The notes under the pieces were generated by a model that made no database searches, was not told the DNA's origin, and worked only from the letters and a program-made list of their open reading frames with translations. DNA of 64,000 bases, taken from contig NC_090440.1 of the NCBI RefSeq assembly GCF_031143425.1, positions 1,271,233,123 to 1,271,297,122 on the forward strand. Reading direction: 5' to 3'. The position numbers and the translations under genes are program-made. This DNA is from Pleurodeles waltl. Its lineage: Eukaryota > Chordata > Amphibia > Caudata > Salamandridae. This document shows, piece by piece, positions 19,260 through 31,850 of this stretch. The stretch's first letter is position 1; every line of letters begins with the position of its first letter.

Positions 19260-21186
19260 TGTTGAAGCCTACAGCTAATATGTTAAGTATCACTGGACTA
19301 ATCCATTGTATAATGTTCATGGACTGTTTATGTGATATGGACATGAAACTCTCAGAGTTTTTTTATGTTATACAGCTCTGGCTGGTATCCAGAGAATGAT
19401 AGTACACTAGGGGTGAAACTTTATTATCATTTTTTAAATAATATATATATGCCAACTACATCCCATATTACATTACTCATGACATCTTCAATTACATCAG
19501 TGATAATATCAATAACATTTGCAGTGAAATTGTTGATGAGAAAACTGTGCATGGTCTGCGTGAGTTATATTTACTTTTGGGCATGAGTTAATGCTACTTG
19601 AGATAACTATACTGGTGAATTTCTCTGCTTTTTAGAGTTTAAATCGTTACATTGTTACTCAGTATTTCACCTAACTATAACGTTACTTTAATCGTAGTTT
19701 TTTCTGTAATATGTACATATATAAACACATATAAATATAAATATATAAGTTGTAATTTTGCTTTTTTTAATACTAACAACTAAAGGAGCAATGCAACTTA
19801 TCGCTATATAGTGCAGTGAAGCAAATTACATTTGTTTTAACACTAGTCGTTCTTATTATTATTATTGTTCTCGTTGTCATAATTATTACATACTCATCAT
19901 CAGTCTTCCAAGTTGGGCCTCTCATGCTTACAGATAGAGCTTCTGGGATCACACTGAATAGCGTGTTTCAAAGGTAATTAACAATGAAAATAACATACAT
20001 TTGAAACCATTCCCAGTGTTGCTAGGAAAAAGATCACGTCTTAATACAAGATGGCAGATGAGCACTTGGCTAATGTAAAAATTTTAAAATGTGTCCTATA
20101 GCGGCCTTTTCTCATTTTATCTATTATAGTCAAAGTAGGCCTGTGAGCCCTCCTATTTCTCTGAAGCAATTCGGACAGCATCAATTTAATCATCAAATGC
20201 AAAAAAAGATATGAGAAGTTTCTGAATTGCTAGAGGCAGAGCTACTACAATGCATTTTGATATGAAGAGACATGCAACCATTCCTATTTTCCAGAGGCAC
20301 AGTAAAATAATTGCATTTCTCAGCTGCCGACTGAGATGGCAAACACTTGTTTTTGTGAAGTGTGTTGAAGGAGCATACCCTGGCTGTGTTATTATGCTTG
20401 TTAACATATGAGAAGAAGAGGTGGTTATTTTCCTTTTTTAATGTGTAAAACAAATTGTTAAACGTAGTGTAGTGAAATATATTAGTACAAGTGCATAATG
20501 AAGTCAATGTTCTATGTAAGCCACATTTAATACTCATTTGCAAGAAATGTCTATGTGAAAGTATTTTTGAAAAGTTATCCTTTATAATTGTTTTATATTC
20601 AACTAGTTAGACATTCAAAACCCATTGAACTAAAGTATATTCGTCTTCATTTTAGTTTGGTCTGAGTGAAGGCCGCATTCTTTTTGTGTGTTTTAATCTT
20701 CAACGTGAAACCTTGTTTTTCCAAAGCTGCAGATGTTGAAACTAATAAGAAGCTCCTTGTGCACAAGAGATAAGAGAGTCTGAGAGAATCACTTCTGGAT
20801 GGGAGGGCTATCCTGGCATTGGCAGCTATATCCTTAGAGATTCCTGAATGCGAAGGTGTATCAAGGTTGAGTTTCAAAGGCTTCAGAAGACTGAAGTGTT
20901 AATTATAATTGATTTGCATTTTTGTTTTTCAAATCAGAATTTTAGTTATCATTTCATCATACCTGGAGGAACTAAGATTTACATGTGGTTTAGTAGGTGA
21001 GCGATTCAGATCCTCTTCGCCCCTTGCTCAGAGCGGACCTTTTTAGGCTACAGACCTTATACTTTCTGAGTGGCTCCATAAACCGAAACATAACCTTCTG
21101 TCAAACTTCTTTTGGCTAACCTTTCTTAGATATTTCTTTTGTAATAGATTAGTGAGTTAGATTAAATGGTTAGGCAAGAAAACCTA
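19260..21186. other. Unassigned AT-rich sequence
   Basis: I see no gene or recognisable element. All ORFs are short, on both strands, and lack motifs. A short (ATT)n run lies near 19855. Confidence 0.5.
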
Positions 21187-22148
21187 GGGCCTCATTACAA
21201 CATTGGCGGTACTGACCGCCTACCGCCACGGCAACGGCTGCCAACATACCGCCGCCGTGGCTACCAGCTGTCTACGCATATCATGACCGCTGATGGTATG
21301 CCACCAGAATACTGGCGGAATACCGCTGACGGTCATGGCGGCGGACGGCGGTAAGGCAGCGCTGTTAACAGCAGCACCACCACGCCAGCAAAACACCGCC
21401 GACCGTATCATGCGCACTGATACGGCCTGGCGGTGTTTTGCTGGCGGACACAGCTGCTGACTGCAGCACCGCGGACCGTCTCCAGCCGGAGGACCCCCTG
21501 CAAGCAGGTAAGTAGGGTTCTCTGACTGGAGAGGGGTATTGGGGTGTTGTGTGTATGTGGGGGGGTGTATGTTTTGGTATGCGTGCATGCGGGTGTGAGA
21601 CGTGTTGGATGCATGCATGAATGAGTGATTTTGAGTGTTGTGTGTTGTGAATGCATGTGTGTGACAAGCTATGTTGGATTGTGTTGCAGTGTGTGGGTAT
21701 GTATGTGTGCATATGTGGGTGGTGGTGGATATGCGTGTGTGCATGTGTGTATTTGGGAGAATGTGTGGGTGTGTATATGTGCAGGGGCAGGAAAGGGAGG
21801 TGAGGGTGGGGGAGGACTCTGGGGATAGGGATGGGCAGGGGAGACCCGTATAAGCCAGGGAAGGGATTCTCTGGCATTGATAGTGCCTACCGCCATGGTT
21901 TTTGCAGCAGTAAGTTTGGCACGAAAACCATGGTGGTAGGCCGGGTCGTAATCCCAAGGGTGGGATTGTGACGGCCACCGGGCTGGAGACCGAAGTCTCC
22001 AGCCCAGCGGCCGTTACCACCCTGGCGGTTGGTGTGTGAAAGTGCCAGTCTTGGATTGCGGTAACTGCCAAGGTCCAAATCCCATTTTTTTACTGTTGGC
22101 GGTATTGCCACCGCTTCAACACTGACCGCCAGGGTTGTAATGAGGGCT
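21187..22148. mobile_element. Harbinger-type non-autonomous element, hairpin-rich (about 960 bp)
   Basis: The left end GGGCCTCATTACAACATTGG and the right end CCAGGGTTGTAATGAGGGC are inverted copies and share the ATTACAAC block with Harbinger copy 2. The element has no coding capacity. Its left third is a chain of palindromes. The clearest is 21383-21446, with arms of 18 plus 9 perfect base pairs. Another is 21283-21335 (imperfect). Near the right end, 21980-22005 forms an 11-bp perfect stem. The centre is GT/CA-rich. Flanking triplets are CTA and TTA, so the target duplication is uncertain. Confidence 0.7.
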
Positions 22149-22149
22149 T

Positions 22150-23708
22150 TAGGGCCTTATTTATACTTTTTGGTGCAAAACTGCACTAAGGCAGTTTTGC
22201 CCCAAAAAGTTTTGCACCAGCTTGCACCATTTTTTAGCACCAGCTGGGCACCATATTTATGGAATGGTGCAAGTCGGTACAAAGGGTAGGCTAGCTTTAA
22301 AAAAAATTACGTTAGGCAGTTTTGAGTCAAAATAAATGATTCTGACCAGATTAGCATCATTTTTTGACGCTAAGGGGCATATTTATACTCTGTTTGCACT
22401 GAATTAGCGTCATTTTTTTAAAACTCTAATTCAGTGCAAAACTAACTCCATATTTATACTTTGGTGCTAGACCCGTCTAGCACCAAATTTATGGAGTTAA
22501 AGTCATTTTTTGGAAGTGGAAACCCACCTTGCCTTAATGAGATGCAAGGTAGGCGTTCCTGTGCAAAAAAATGACTCTATGGCCTTAACACCATATTTAT
22601 ACTCCCATGTAAAAATGGTGCAAGGGAGGGAGGAGGGGTAAAAATTGGGGCAAAACTTGCTTTGCCCCATTTTTTAAGACCTGTGTCAGGGCAGGCGTTA
22701 GGGGACCTGTGGCCCTATTTCCATGGTGGAACACCATGGAATAAGCCCAGACGTGCCCTCCCTAGGCCCTAGGGCCACCCCCACCCACACTAGAGGGACT
22801 GCGAGGATGGGGGACCCCATCCCAGGTAAGTACAGGTAAGTGCATTTTATTTTTGAAAGTGCCATTGGGGGCCCTGAAACGGGCCCCCATACATGACACA
22901 GGGTGCAATGGCCATGCCCAGGGGACCCCTGTACTCTGTGCTGGCCACTGGGGTGGTGGGCATGACTCCCGCCTTTTCTAAGGCAGGAGTCATGTGGCAT
23001 GGTAGGTTTAGCACCATAAAATGACGCTAATCTGGTTAGAGTCACTTTTTTTTACTCTAACCTGCCTAAAGCCATTTTTTGGTGCTAAACCCTCTTCTTC
23101 TATACTGCCAGCCCCACCCGACTAATGTAATTTTTTAAAACTCTAGCCTACCCTTTGTACCGTCTTGCACCATTCCATAAATATGGTGCCTGGCTGGTGC
23201 ACAGAAATGGTGCAAGCCGGTGCTAAACTTTTTGGTGCAAAACTGAGTTAGTGCAGTTTTGCAGCAAAAAGTATAAATAAGGGCCAAGTTTGCGCCACTT
23301 TTGTGTCATAAAATGACGTTAATGCGGTGCAAAAATTAGTTTAAATCAGGGCCTTGGTGCTAGATGGGTCTAGCACCAAAGTATAAATATGGAGTTAGTT
23401 TTGCACCGAATTAAAGTAAAAAAAAATGACACTAATTCGGTGCAAACAGAGTATAAATATGCCGCAGAGTATAAATATGCAGCTAAATATGGCGTTAAGG
23501 CCATAGAGTCATTTTTTGCACGGGAACGCCTACCTTGCATCTCATTAAGGCAAAGTAGGTCTCCACTTTCAAAAAATGACTTTAACTCCATAAATTTGGT
23601 GCTAGAGGGGTCTAGCACCAAAGTATAAATATGGAGTTAGTTTTGCACCGAATTAGAGTAAAAAAAAATGACACTAATTCGGTGCAAACAGAGTATAAAT
23701 ATGCCCCT
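22150..23708. mobile_element. Complex of AT-rich hairpin-chain elements (nested non-autonomous DNA elements)
   Basis: The stretch is built from modules seen again at 31851-33158, 33299-33490 and 37546-38479. Recurrent modules are a terminal GGGGCATATTTATACTCTG, a hairpin with arms GCACCGAATTAG, a hairpin with arms TGGTGCTAGAC, a hairpin TTTTGGTGCAAAACTG with its complement, a CAGGAGTCAT hairpin, a TTCCATGG hairpin and a GGGGCAAA hairpin. The central core (about 22560-23280) is reversed relative to 32281-32960. No ORF of substance is present. It directly abuts the Harbinger-type element at 22148. Confidence 0.7.
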
Positions 23709-23773
23709 TAATGTTTTAATCCAAACATCTCAGACTTTTCCTTATTTTCTGCATTGTTGCTATTGAAGTTTTT

Positions 23774-23943
23774 GGGCCTGATTACAACTTTGGAGGAAGG
23801 TGTTAATCCGTCCCAAAAGTGACGGATATACCACCAGCCGTATTACGAGTCCATTATATCCTATGGAACTCGTAATACGGCTGGTGGTATATCCGTCACA
23901 TTTGGGATGGATTAACACCTCCTCCAAAGTTGTAATCAGGCCC
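23774..23943. mobile_element. Palindromic MITE, copy A (170 bp)
   Basis: The element is a near-perfect inverted repeat with arms of about 77 bases and a 17-base centre (CCATTATATCCTATGGA). It begins GGGCCTGATTACAACTTTGG and ends with its complement. TTT lies on both sides and may be a 3-bp target duplication. A second copy sits at 44122-44301. The ATTACAACTTTGG(A)GG terminal block resembles the Harbinger ends in this window, which suggests the same mobilising enzyme. Confidence 0.85.
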
Positions 23944-24914
23944 TTTGTCTTTTATGTGTTGCTTAGATTTAATATTGTGCAACACCTTAATTCTCTATTC
24001 TTGATTTTATATATCCATACTATGGTTTTGAGGCTCACCTATGTAACCTGGTCTTCAAGTCTGTAATAAAGCCCTTTGAAACTTTAATTTTAGACTCTGA
24101 GGTTTAATGTGTGACTTTTGAGTTGCACTGTGGTTGATTTGAATAACCTGGTAAAATCATCTCTTCACACCTCGTAACAGAGAGAAAGATTCATCAGACT
24201 CCAGATAAAGAAAAAGGCCTGGTGCTGGATCATACTATAACCTCAACTGAGCCCTGAAATATGAAGGGAATGTGTAAGCTCTTTCAACAATGAGAAGTAG
24301 TTACTAAAGGTAAAGGAGACATCTGAGCTCTATTATTAATTCCACAAAATGCTTTTGCAGTAAAGGTGCTAGTGGCATTGTTTCAAGCTACCCTTTCCCA
24401 ACAAGGCTCTGCCTCCCTTAGGCCTCCATAGGCCTGGGTGTGGTTGAGAAAAGGATGGTGATTTTGGTTCAGCCACCGTGAGGGTCAGACATCTTCTATT
24501 CCACTGGGCAGTTTCCCTTTGGGCTGGGACCCTTTGAGGTCATTTTTAAAAGTCCAAGGCTGCCCTTGGTGTCTCTGTTATCTCTGAAAGTGATCATTGA
24601 ATGCAAAGATGGAGTTAATTATCTCTTTTTAGGAGACTTAGCTGCATTAAGTCAGCTTTCAATAAGCAAAAAGATTGTGGCTACCAGTTGTCCAAACATA
24701 GTTATGTTGTCTCAAGGACAAAACAAATGTTTGACCTCTAATTACAAAACCACCTATTTACTTTCTGCTTGACAAGGACACAGATACAAATCTACTTGAT
24801 TGTTCATGGTACTTTACTGTAAATTTAACTATCAGATCATGACAATAAATGATTGAATAATAACAGTTGATGATTAATATTAATAATAATAACACCATCA
24901 ACAAAAACTCTGGG
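23944..24914. other. Unassigned sequence
   Basis: No gene is recognised. AATAAAGCCCTTTGAAACTTTAA near 24065 weakly resembles AATAAAGCTTTAAAACTTTA near 59886, so both may be 3' ends of one old element. Confidence 0.35.
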
Positions 24915-25557
24915 GATTCTGCTACACCGTGATTATCTCCGTCACTAGGCACTTTGTAACTCTTCTAGGCTGCTACTACTGTGTTATTTTATAATTTATC
25001 TGCTGCATTTTGACTTGCTTTAATTTAGGCTTGGTGAAATCACATTAGGTGGCCATTTTTTATAATTTCTGGAGAATTTTACTGGGCAGCAGTGGTGTGT
25101 TCAAAACACATGACCAGGATGTGTGTATACCGACTCTTGGGTTAGCGGTCTAGCTCTTATGGCACACTGATATTTAAGCAAGGGCACTGCGCTGAAATTG
25201 CTGGATTCTGCCACATTGAGGTTATCTACTGCAACAGGCACTTTATAACTCTTTTAGACTGCTACTGTGTTTTTTTTAAATAGTTTTTCTTCTGCATTTA
25301 ACTTTTATTAAATTGAGGCTTAGTGAAATAACATTAGTGGGCATCTTTTTAAAAAAAAAATCCGGAGCCTTTTACTGATTGAAAGTGGTGTTTTCAAACT
25401 ACAGGACCAGGAAGTGTGTGGACTGACCCTTGGGTTCAGAGGTCTAGTTGTTATGACACACTGTTATTTAAGACAGGGTGCTGCACTGTAATGACTGGAT
25501 TCTGTCACACAGTGATTATCTGCTGCACTAGGCACTTTATTACTCTTCCAGGTTGCC
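24915..25557 (+). repeat. Tandem repeat, unit about 290 bp, 2.2 copies
   Basis: GATTCTG(C/T)(T/C)ACA starts units at 24915, 25204 and 25498, giving 289- and 294-bp steps. Each continues GTTATCT or GATTATCT, then AGGCACTTT(G/A)TAACTCTT. Later shared blocks are TGAAATCACATTAG-like, GACCAGGA, CTTGGGTT and ATTTAAG. The copies differ at many positions, so the array is old. Confidence 0.85.
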
Positions 25558-27371
25558 AAAGGTAAGCCCATCTGCACCTGTTCGTGTCCAGACAGTGCCA
25601 GGGACCAGAAGCCCTGGACTTTTCAGACCAGCCCCCACCCAATATATTAAACATGGACGACTGGGTCCATGCCCTATTATGCCCAGTACTTACTGTAAAT
25701 CTTTAAACTTCAGTAACAGGGACACTCACAGTGGCCATTGCAGTTTCACACTCTCTACCCCCCTAGTGCTGGCACCTAGAGTAGTTCTTGTTGCACGATC
25801 CCTCCACTTCCTTAAACATTTCTCAATAAACTTTGTGGCCAAATCTTTCAACCTTCACAAGGATCAAATACACAACAAGGTTGGGAGCCCTTTAAACCCA
25901 GAAAGATGTGTGGTGAATCATCAGCAATTACATCAACACCACCCCAATAATTTAAACAGCCTGGCCCATGTGGCCACAGAAGGAAAATTTCAATCAGAAA
26001 TAAAGGTCAAAACCTTATCACAAACAAAAGCTCAAAGTCATGTACACTATGTGCAAAGCCAAGAAATAGAGATACATGATAATCAAGGTTTTCTCAAGGT
26101 GATGAAATAAATTCAGGCGTACTAACATCAGTAAAACTAAGCATTCAAGAAGAATGATACAGAAAGTCAACATAAATATCTGAGACACAGAAATGACATG
26201 GTGCTCAGATTTCACAATCATTTAGTCAATTCAGATTCAATTATTGTCAATAATCATTGGCTGGGAATAAATCAACTGTACAGCTAACCAAATTAAGGAC
26301 ATGCATGTGTGGTGAGTAACATGTGCAGGCAAAACACAAAAATGACAAAAATAATTTGTAAAAGATTAACTTGGGCTACAGGTCAATAACTAAAAATAAA
26401 AATAAAAAAGGAGTGTTGGCATGGTGTACTTTCTAATTGAAAAGGGCATTCGAAGGGACAAGGGCAAATGGACAAGAGTAAGAGACCTCTCCAAGTGTAA
26501 CAGTATTCAGGGAATCTTCATCAGGAAAGCATCTGGTCAGCAAGGCATCTGCAAGAATCAGGAAAGTGTCTGTCTTTGATCAAGACAGGACTGCTCTGGA
26601 CTCCTCTCTAAGCAAAGTTCGATCATCCAACGGTATATTAATCGACATTAATTTTTCCAATTGGTCTCTAGTGTTGGTTCATGTAATGTTAAAGGGGTAT
26701 CTTCCAATCATAAATTATTACCAGACCTTAAGTCGCAACAGTTCAACATTTTCCCAGGTCTGTCATGAAAACATCACCTTTCCCATATGACTCCAATGGG
26801 TTGTAACAAATGTATAGCATTTCAATCCATATTCCTGCATTACAATAATTTCAATGCCAATTAGGTACTGTTCTGCTACAGTTAAACAATAGACTTTTAA
26901 GAATTGGGACTTTGCTTCTCATGTGAACAAAATCAGAAAGAAGATTTCACGTTAGGGAAAACTAATTCAATACTTTTACAGAACTGCAAAATGCAAGCTA
27001 TGTAGGCCTCAATTATTCTAACGCAAGAGAATATAAAATGCTATTAATTCAATGCTTGTTCATAAAAAACTCATAATATTCAAACTTATAAATTCATCAT
27101 TAATAATATTTAATCAGTATAAGTAAAACATTAATTATAAATGGAAAAGCTTTGTTATTGCATTACATTGAGTATAACAGAGAAGTGCATTTTCTCACTT
27201 GCACATATCTTCTGTCATTAATCTTTCACTAAACAAATTTGTTTTTATATTAGCTATTAGTTTAGAGTCTAAATTACATTTTAAAATCAACTTTAACCTT
27301 CTAGCTTGATTTATTTAAAAAGCCATCTTTGTTTAACTGTGAAGTGCTAGCAAATTGCACATTTAAAATGC
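25558..27371. other. Unassigned AT-rich sequence
   Basis: I see no recognisable domain. The longest frame (25553-26110, plus strand) has no motif and composition like its surroundings. An A-rich (AAAAAT)n stretch lies near 26390. Confidence 0.45.
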
Positions 27372-27499
27372 GTGTCAGTGGAGCTTTCTATGTTATGTTT
27401 TCTCTCATCTTTCTTCCATGAAATACACTTGTCACAGGCAGCTGATTTCAGTGACACAAGAGACAGAGCTAAAATGTATGCTCTCTTAAGTGCAGCTCA

Positions 27500-30080
27500 T
27501 TGGCAAAGCACAAAATTGAAATACATTACTTTCTTGAGGAGCATACACCAGGTGCTATCTTTTTTACTGAAACCTGACTTAACAAGGACCCCTCTGCTGA
27601 TATACTGCCAGTTATCGCAGAAGGTTTCTCCATTGTTAGGCAGGACAGGCAGCTACAAAGAGGGTGAGATTGCAATAATCTTTAAAAAAGATCTCAAATG
27701 CTCTTTCTCTGGACTCTCTATAGGGGATGTCAAAACCTCCTTCTTTCCCCGGCTCTTTCTAAAAATGTTGCTGTGACAGGAACTCTTATCTACTGCCCCC
27801 CAGGACCACTGCTGAATTTTTCCACTCTACTAGCAGACTTGTTATCCCCCTTAGCTATGCTATTCTATTCTGCTGGTGCTAGGTGATTTTAATACCCATT
27901 TTGATTAAACCAATTGGCCATATTTGAAACCCTTAGTTGAAGACGTGGAGAGTCTCCAACTCCCCCAACTAGTTTTGCCCCTACACACAGATTAGGTCAT
28001 ATTTGTAACCATATGTTCACCAATATGACACATATTTAAACTCTGCCTTCCATCCCACTTATGTGGTCAGATCATTCGGTCATCCCCATAAGTATGCTTC
28101 ATGTTAAGACACCAGTGAACCAGGCTCATGCCCCTATGTGGACATGACAATTGTCTAAAGTGACCCCTGACAGGCTCAGCCTTGCCCTTAACAACATTCA
28201 ACCATCTTTGTACAACTGTATAGATAAAGCCTGCATTCAATTTGATGGCTGGCTCAGAGGAGCACTAGACCAGATTGCCCTACTTGTAAAGCATGTCACA
28301 TGCAGAAGTAATCCCTCAGCAGGATGGTTCAATGATGAACTTGCGGCCCTTAAAAATAAATGCAAAAGGCTCCAGTACCTTTGGCTCAGAGCCTGTGACC
28401 AGAATGTAGATTTGATTACAAGATGGCTCTGAAAGCATATCACCTTCTCATCAACCAGTCCCACTGAGACTATTATTCTAAAAAAAATGGTCTAATAAAA
28501 TATTAGCCATCGATAACTCTTCTCGTGCAATTATTAAAACTATTAAATCCCTCTGCTCGCTATCCCCAGTCTCACTCTTATCTCTGCCTTCTGATGAGAG
28601 CTGTAATGCTTTGGCCTACCTTTTCATTCAAAAAGTGGAAAACGTCGGTCTCCTTCCCAGGGGCAGCCAGAAATAACCCTCAGCTGATAATGTCAAGCTT
28701 CGGCATTTCCACCCTCTACAACCTGACAAACTTGCTTTCCTATGCTCTTTTATCAAATCTGGTTCTCTAGCTGATCTAATTTCTTCCTCCATCGTGGAGT
28801 ATGATTGTGAAACTATTCAACCTGTCCTACGCGCATTGACCATTCTCTTTCTGCCTCCCAGTTGGGTCCCTCAGCTGTGGAAACAGACCATGGTGGTACT
28901 TCTCATGAAAAAACCTCTTCTTGACCCCAATAAGGCTGAAGATTATTGATCCATATCACTGTTGTCTTAATTCTCCAATATTGCAGAAAAACATGTGAAT
29001 AAACAGCTCTCCAGCTATCTGGAGGATAACAATCTTCTGCACAGGACTCAATGTGGATTTTTGCCCCTCTTACAACACTGATTCCGCCTTATTACTAGCT
29101 TTACAGTTTGCCCGTTGATGGATGACTGTAGCCATACTTATGCTGTTCAGCAGGAAGTAACTTCACCCAACTCTTTGTAACATACATATACGGCCTCTGG
29201 CAGAGGTCATTGAGAGTTATGTTTTTACAATTATTTTATATGCCAACAACACACAAATTGTCATCATTCTATCGAAGAATAGCAAAACAGTGGCCTCTCC
29301 CCTATACTTGTCAGAGGTAGCATCATTGCTGGTCCTCAACTGCTTAAACTGAACGCTAGAAGACAGAGGTATTCATTTTGGGCAAACACCTTAACCTCCA
29401 GTCCAATGCTTGGTGGGCTTATAACCTCTGTCTTCTACCACCCAGCCCACTAAAGCCAAGGTAAAAACTCTGGTTTGATGGAAAACTTTCCTCAATGCTG
29501 AGATTACCACCCTTGCAGGGAAATGTTTTAGGATGTTGAGATCCTTGAAGAAATTTACCATCTCCTTCCTGAATCCACCCAAAAAATGGTAGTCCAGGCC
29601 CTGGTGACATCCAGGCTGGACTACTGCAATTTCTACTAGTTGGGTTTATCCCAGTCCCATTTGACCAGGCTTCAACAGGTCCAGACTGCTGCAGCTAGGG
29701 CTCTGCTCAAGCTACCTAAGTGGGCCTCCTTCAGTCCTGCACTAAGAAAGGTGCACTGTCTATCATAAAGCAAAGAGTCACTTTAAGGGACTCTGTTATT
29801 GTCATAAAGCTCTCTCTTTCCAAGGCCCTTGTTATCATCAGTCGATGGTGAAACACTATGTACCATCTAAAAACCTAAGATCGGCTGAAGCAAAATGGGC
29901 TCTTATTGGAATATTCAAAAGAGCCAGAATAGGAGGCTACTCTGCTGGCTTTCTTGTGCCCAAAACTTGGAACTCTCTTTCTTTAGGAATTCAGAAAGCT
30001 CCATCTGAAATGATTTTTGGGAAAAAAACTTTAAAAGTGGCTTTTGGGATCTGGTTTGATATATGGCTAGGATGAGCAGC
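27500..30080 (+). pseudogene. LINE ORF2 remnant (endonuclease and reverse transcriptase)
   Basis: Scattered in several frames are an endonuclease-like Lys-Pro-Asp-Leu segment and GEIAIIFKKDLKCSF (about 27670-27710), a YCPPGPLLNF match to the usual YRPPG motif (27790), and the GDFNTHFD region near 27890. These are followed by GWFNDELAALKNKCKRLQ (28325), an RT N-terminal block VVLLMKKPLLDPNKAEDY (28892), SSYLEDNNLLHRTQCGF (29010), and the C-terminal SRLDYCNF and RLQQVQTAAARALLKLPKW (29610-29730). The RT active-site strand is not recognisable. Many stops and frameshifts show an old copy of the Jockey-superfamily (CR1/L2/Rex) type; the exact clade is not certain. Confidence 0.7.
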
Positions 30081-30120
30081 ATATTTTCTGGAGTCAGTTT
30101 CTTAGCACTTGGACACTTTG

Positions 30121-30680
30121 AGGCATATTTGGCAGAGCTGTGCTGTATCAGTTCTGAAATGCAGGGATGCGCCATATTTACATGAATACAGCGCATCCCT
30201 GCGTTTCCCCCTGCCCTGGTGCTAAATTAGCTGCCAAACACCAAAGCAGCCACCCTTGCTCCATAGTGCAAGGATGGCTGCGTTGTAGGGAAGATTGCTT
30301 TTGTGCAGGAAGGGACACCTTCCCACACAAAAACAATCTTCAATGATGATTTGCTCTTTCTGAATTTCTACTCGCCGCACCACGCTAAAGCCACCCCTGG
30401 GATGGCATTAGATTTTGGCACTGCCACAAATGTACAATTTCTTGTAAATCTGGATCAGTGTCAAAATACAATGGATGTTGCTGTGAAACATCCATTGCAA
30501 TACACATTACACGCTCCTTCCACTCAAAGTGCTGCATGTGAAGGGACCGTATTTACAAGGTGGCGTTAAGCCACAAAAAGTGGCTTAACGCCGACTTGTA
30601 CATATGGCGCAGAGCACAGTGCCACTGGAGCATCACAAAAAGTGAGGATGCGGTGGCGGTAGGGGCTTGTAAATATTTCC
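30121..30680. mobile_element. Small non-autonomous element inserted in the LINE 3' region
   Basis: The ends AGGCATATTTGG and AAATATTTCC are roughly inverted copies resembling the GGCATATTT ends of the AT-rich hairpin elements. CTTTG flanks both sides (30116-30120 and 30681-30685). Inside, GGGATGCGC(C)...GCGCATCCC near 30165-30202 and GCGTTAAGCCAC...GTGGCTTAACGC (30563-30592) are hairpins. Removing the insert brings the LINE 3' tail (TTAGAAGTAGC) next to its 3' UTR. Confidence 0.5.
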
Positions 30681-30730
30681 CTTTGTTAGAAGTAGCTATG
30701 CGCTCTATAAATTACAACTAAAAAAACTCA

Positions 30731-31850
30731 AGTCACTCATCAAAAAGAATAAAGACAAATTGATTTATAGTCAGATGTGTTATCAATTTAAATGCTCTGC
30801 ACTTTGACAGATAAAGACCTATCAGATTTTGTGTAATTCCTACAAATGAAGTCCGTCCCTTGTTTGTAAATGTTGCATATATGGCTGTTTATAATGTTAC
30901 CAGCAAAATGAGGGAGTGACTTCATTACATGCAATTAAGTTCAAACACAAATAATGCTTTGTCACACTGTATGTTCTCTCACCGCTTTGGGTTAACGTCA
31001 GTACACGTGCATTCTCGGCTACTTGTGGGCCACAAGCAGTGCTTAATTTGAGCTGGTGATTGCAGGTGGGGCCTTCCAGCACTTATTTTTGCACACCCAC
31101 ACATATGTTTCTTAATCAGACTTTGACTCTGAACAAGAGAGAGAAAAAGAAAAATGAGGCAAAGAAGGAGGAAGATAAAGATGGAGAAACTGCGACAAAG
31201 GGCTAAAAAGAACATGCAGGAGTAAGTTTGAAGAGCATGGAGTTCCTAGCGGTGGATTAAAAATGCATTCCTACGCAGCCTTGGTACTTGGCAGCTTCTG
31301 CAGCTCAGATGGCAGCATCCGGGCTAAGGTTTGTGACTGACACTTTTTATTTTAGAAACTAAACACTGACCACAAGGTGAACACATAAACGAATCTGGTA
31401 GGTTCATGCCGATAGTAGAATACCCAAAGACAAATCAATAGAAAAGTAACTCGCTGTGGTGCCTCTTCAGCTCCGTAACTATTGTTTATCTGCCCTACAG
31501 TGCAGCATCTGGAAGATGTTTGAGGTCCTTTATCCTTAAAATGCAGCGACAGTTAGTTTGCTGCTGCATTTATTTAAATTGCTGGCGATTCCTTGTTTCT
31601 GTTACAGTTATACCTGTTCATACTGCTCAGACCTAGCTACACATCACCACAAGACCAAAAAAGTTTTACATATTTTGTGGCACTGCAGTCGCAAAATTCT
31701 TGCTGAAATGGATTTTATCTATGTAATCCATCTGCAAGATCCAGATGGAAAGCTGTTTTTAAGGTCATGTTGTAAGGGGCTATTAATGAGCAGGCAAGAT
31801 TAGTCAAATAAGGAGTTTTTCAGTACGTTTTTCAATTACTTAAAAACTAT
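30731..31850. other. Unassigned sequence
   Basis: No gene is recognised. The short ORFs lack motifs. A block near 31037-31110 (AGTGCTTAATTTGAGCTGG) looks like a fragment of an old dispersed repeat, but I cannot name it. Confidence 0.4.

Larger units (their letters stand above)
27372..30730 (+). mobile_element. CR1/L2-like LINE, decayed
   Basis: The element reads left to right with endonuclease remnants, then RT remnants, then a conserved C-terminal region. The 3' end resembles that of the second LINE (TAGCTATGCGCTCTATAAA near 30693, against the reverse-oriented GCATAGCTACC...near 41925). The left limit is approximate. A small element is inserted in the 3' region at 30121-30680. Confidence 0.7.
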
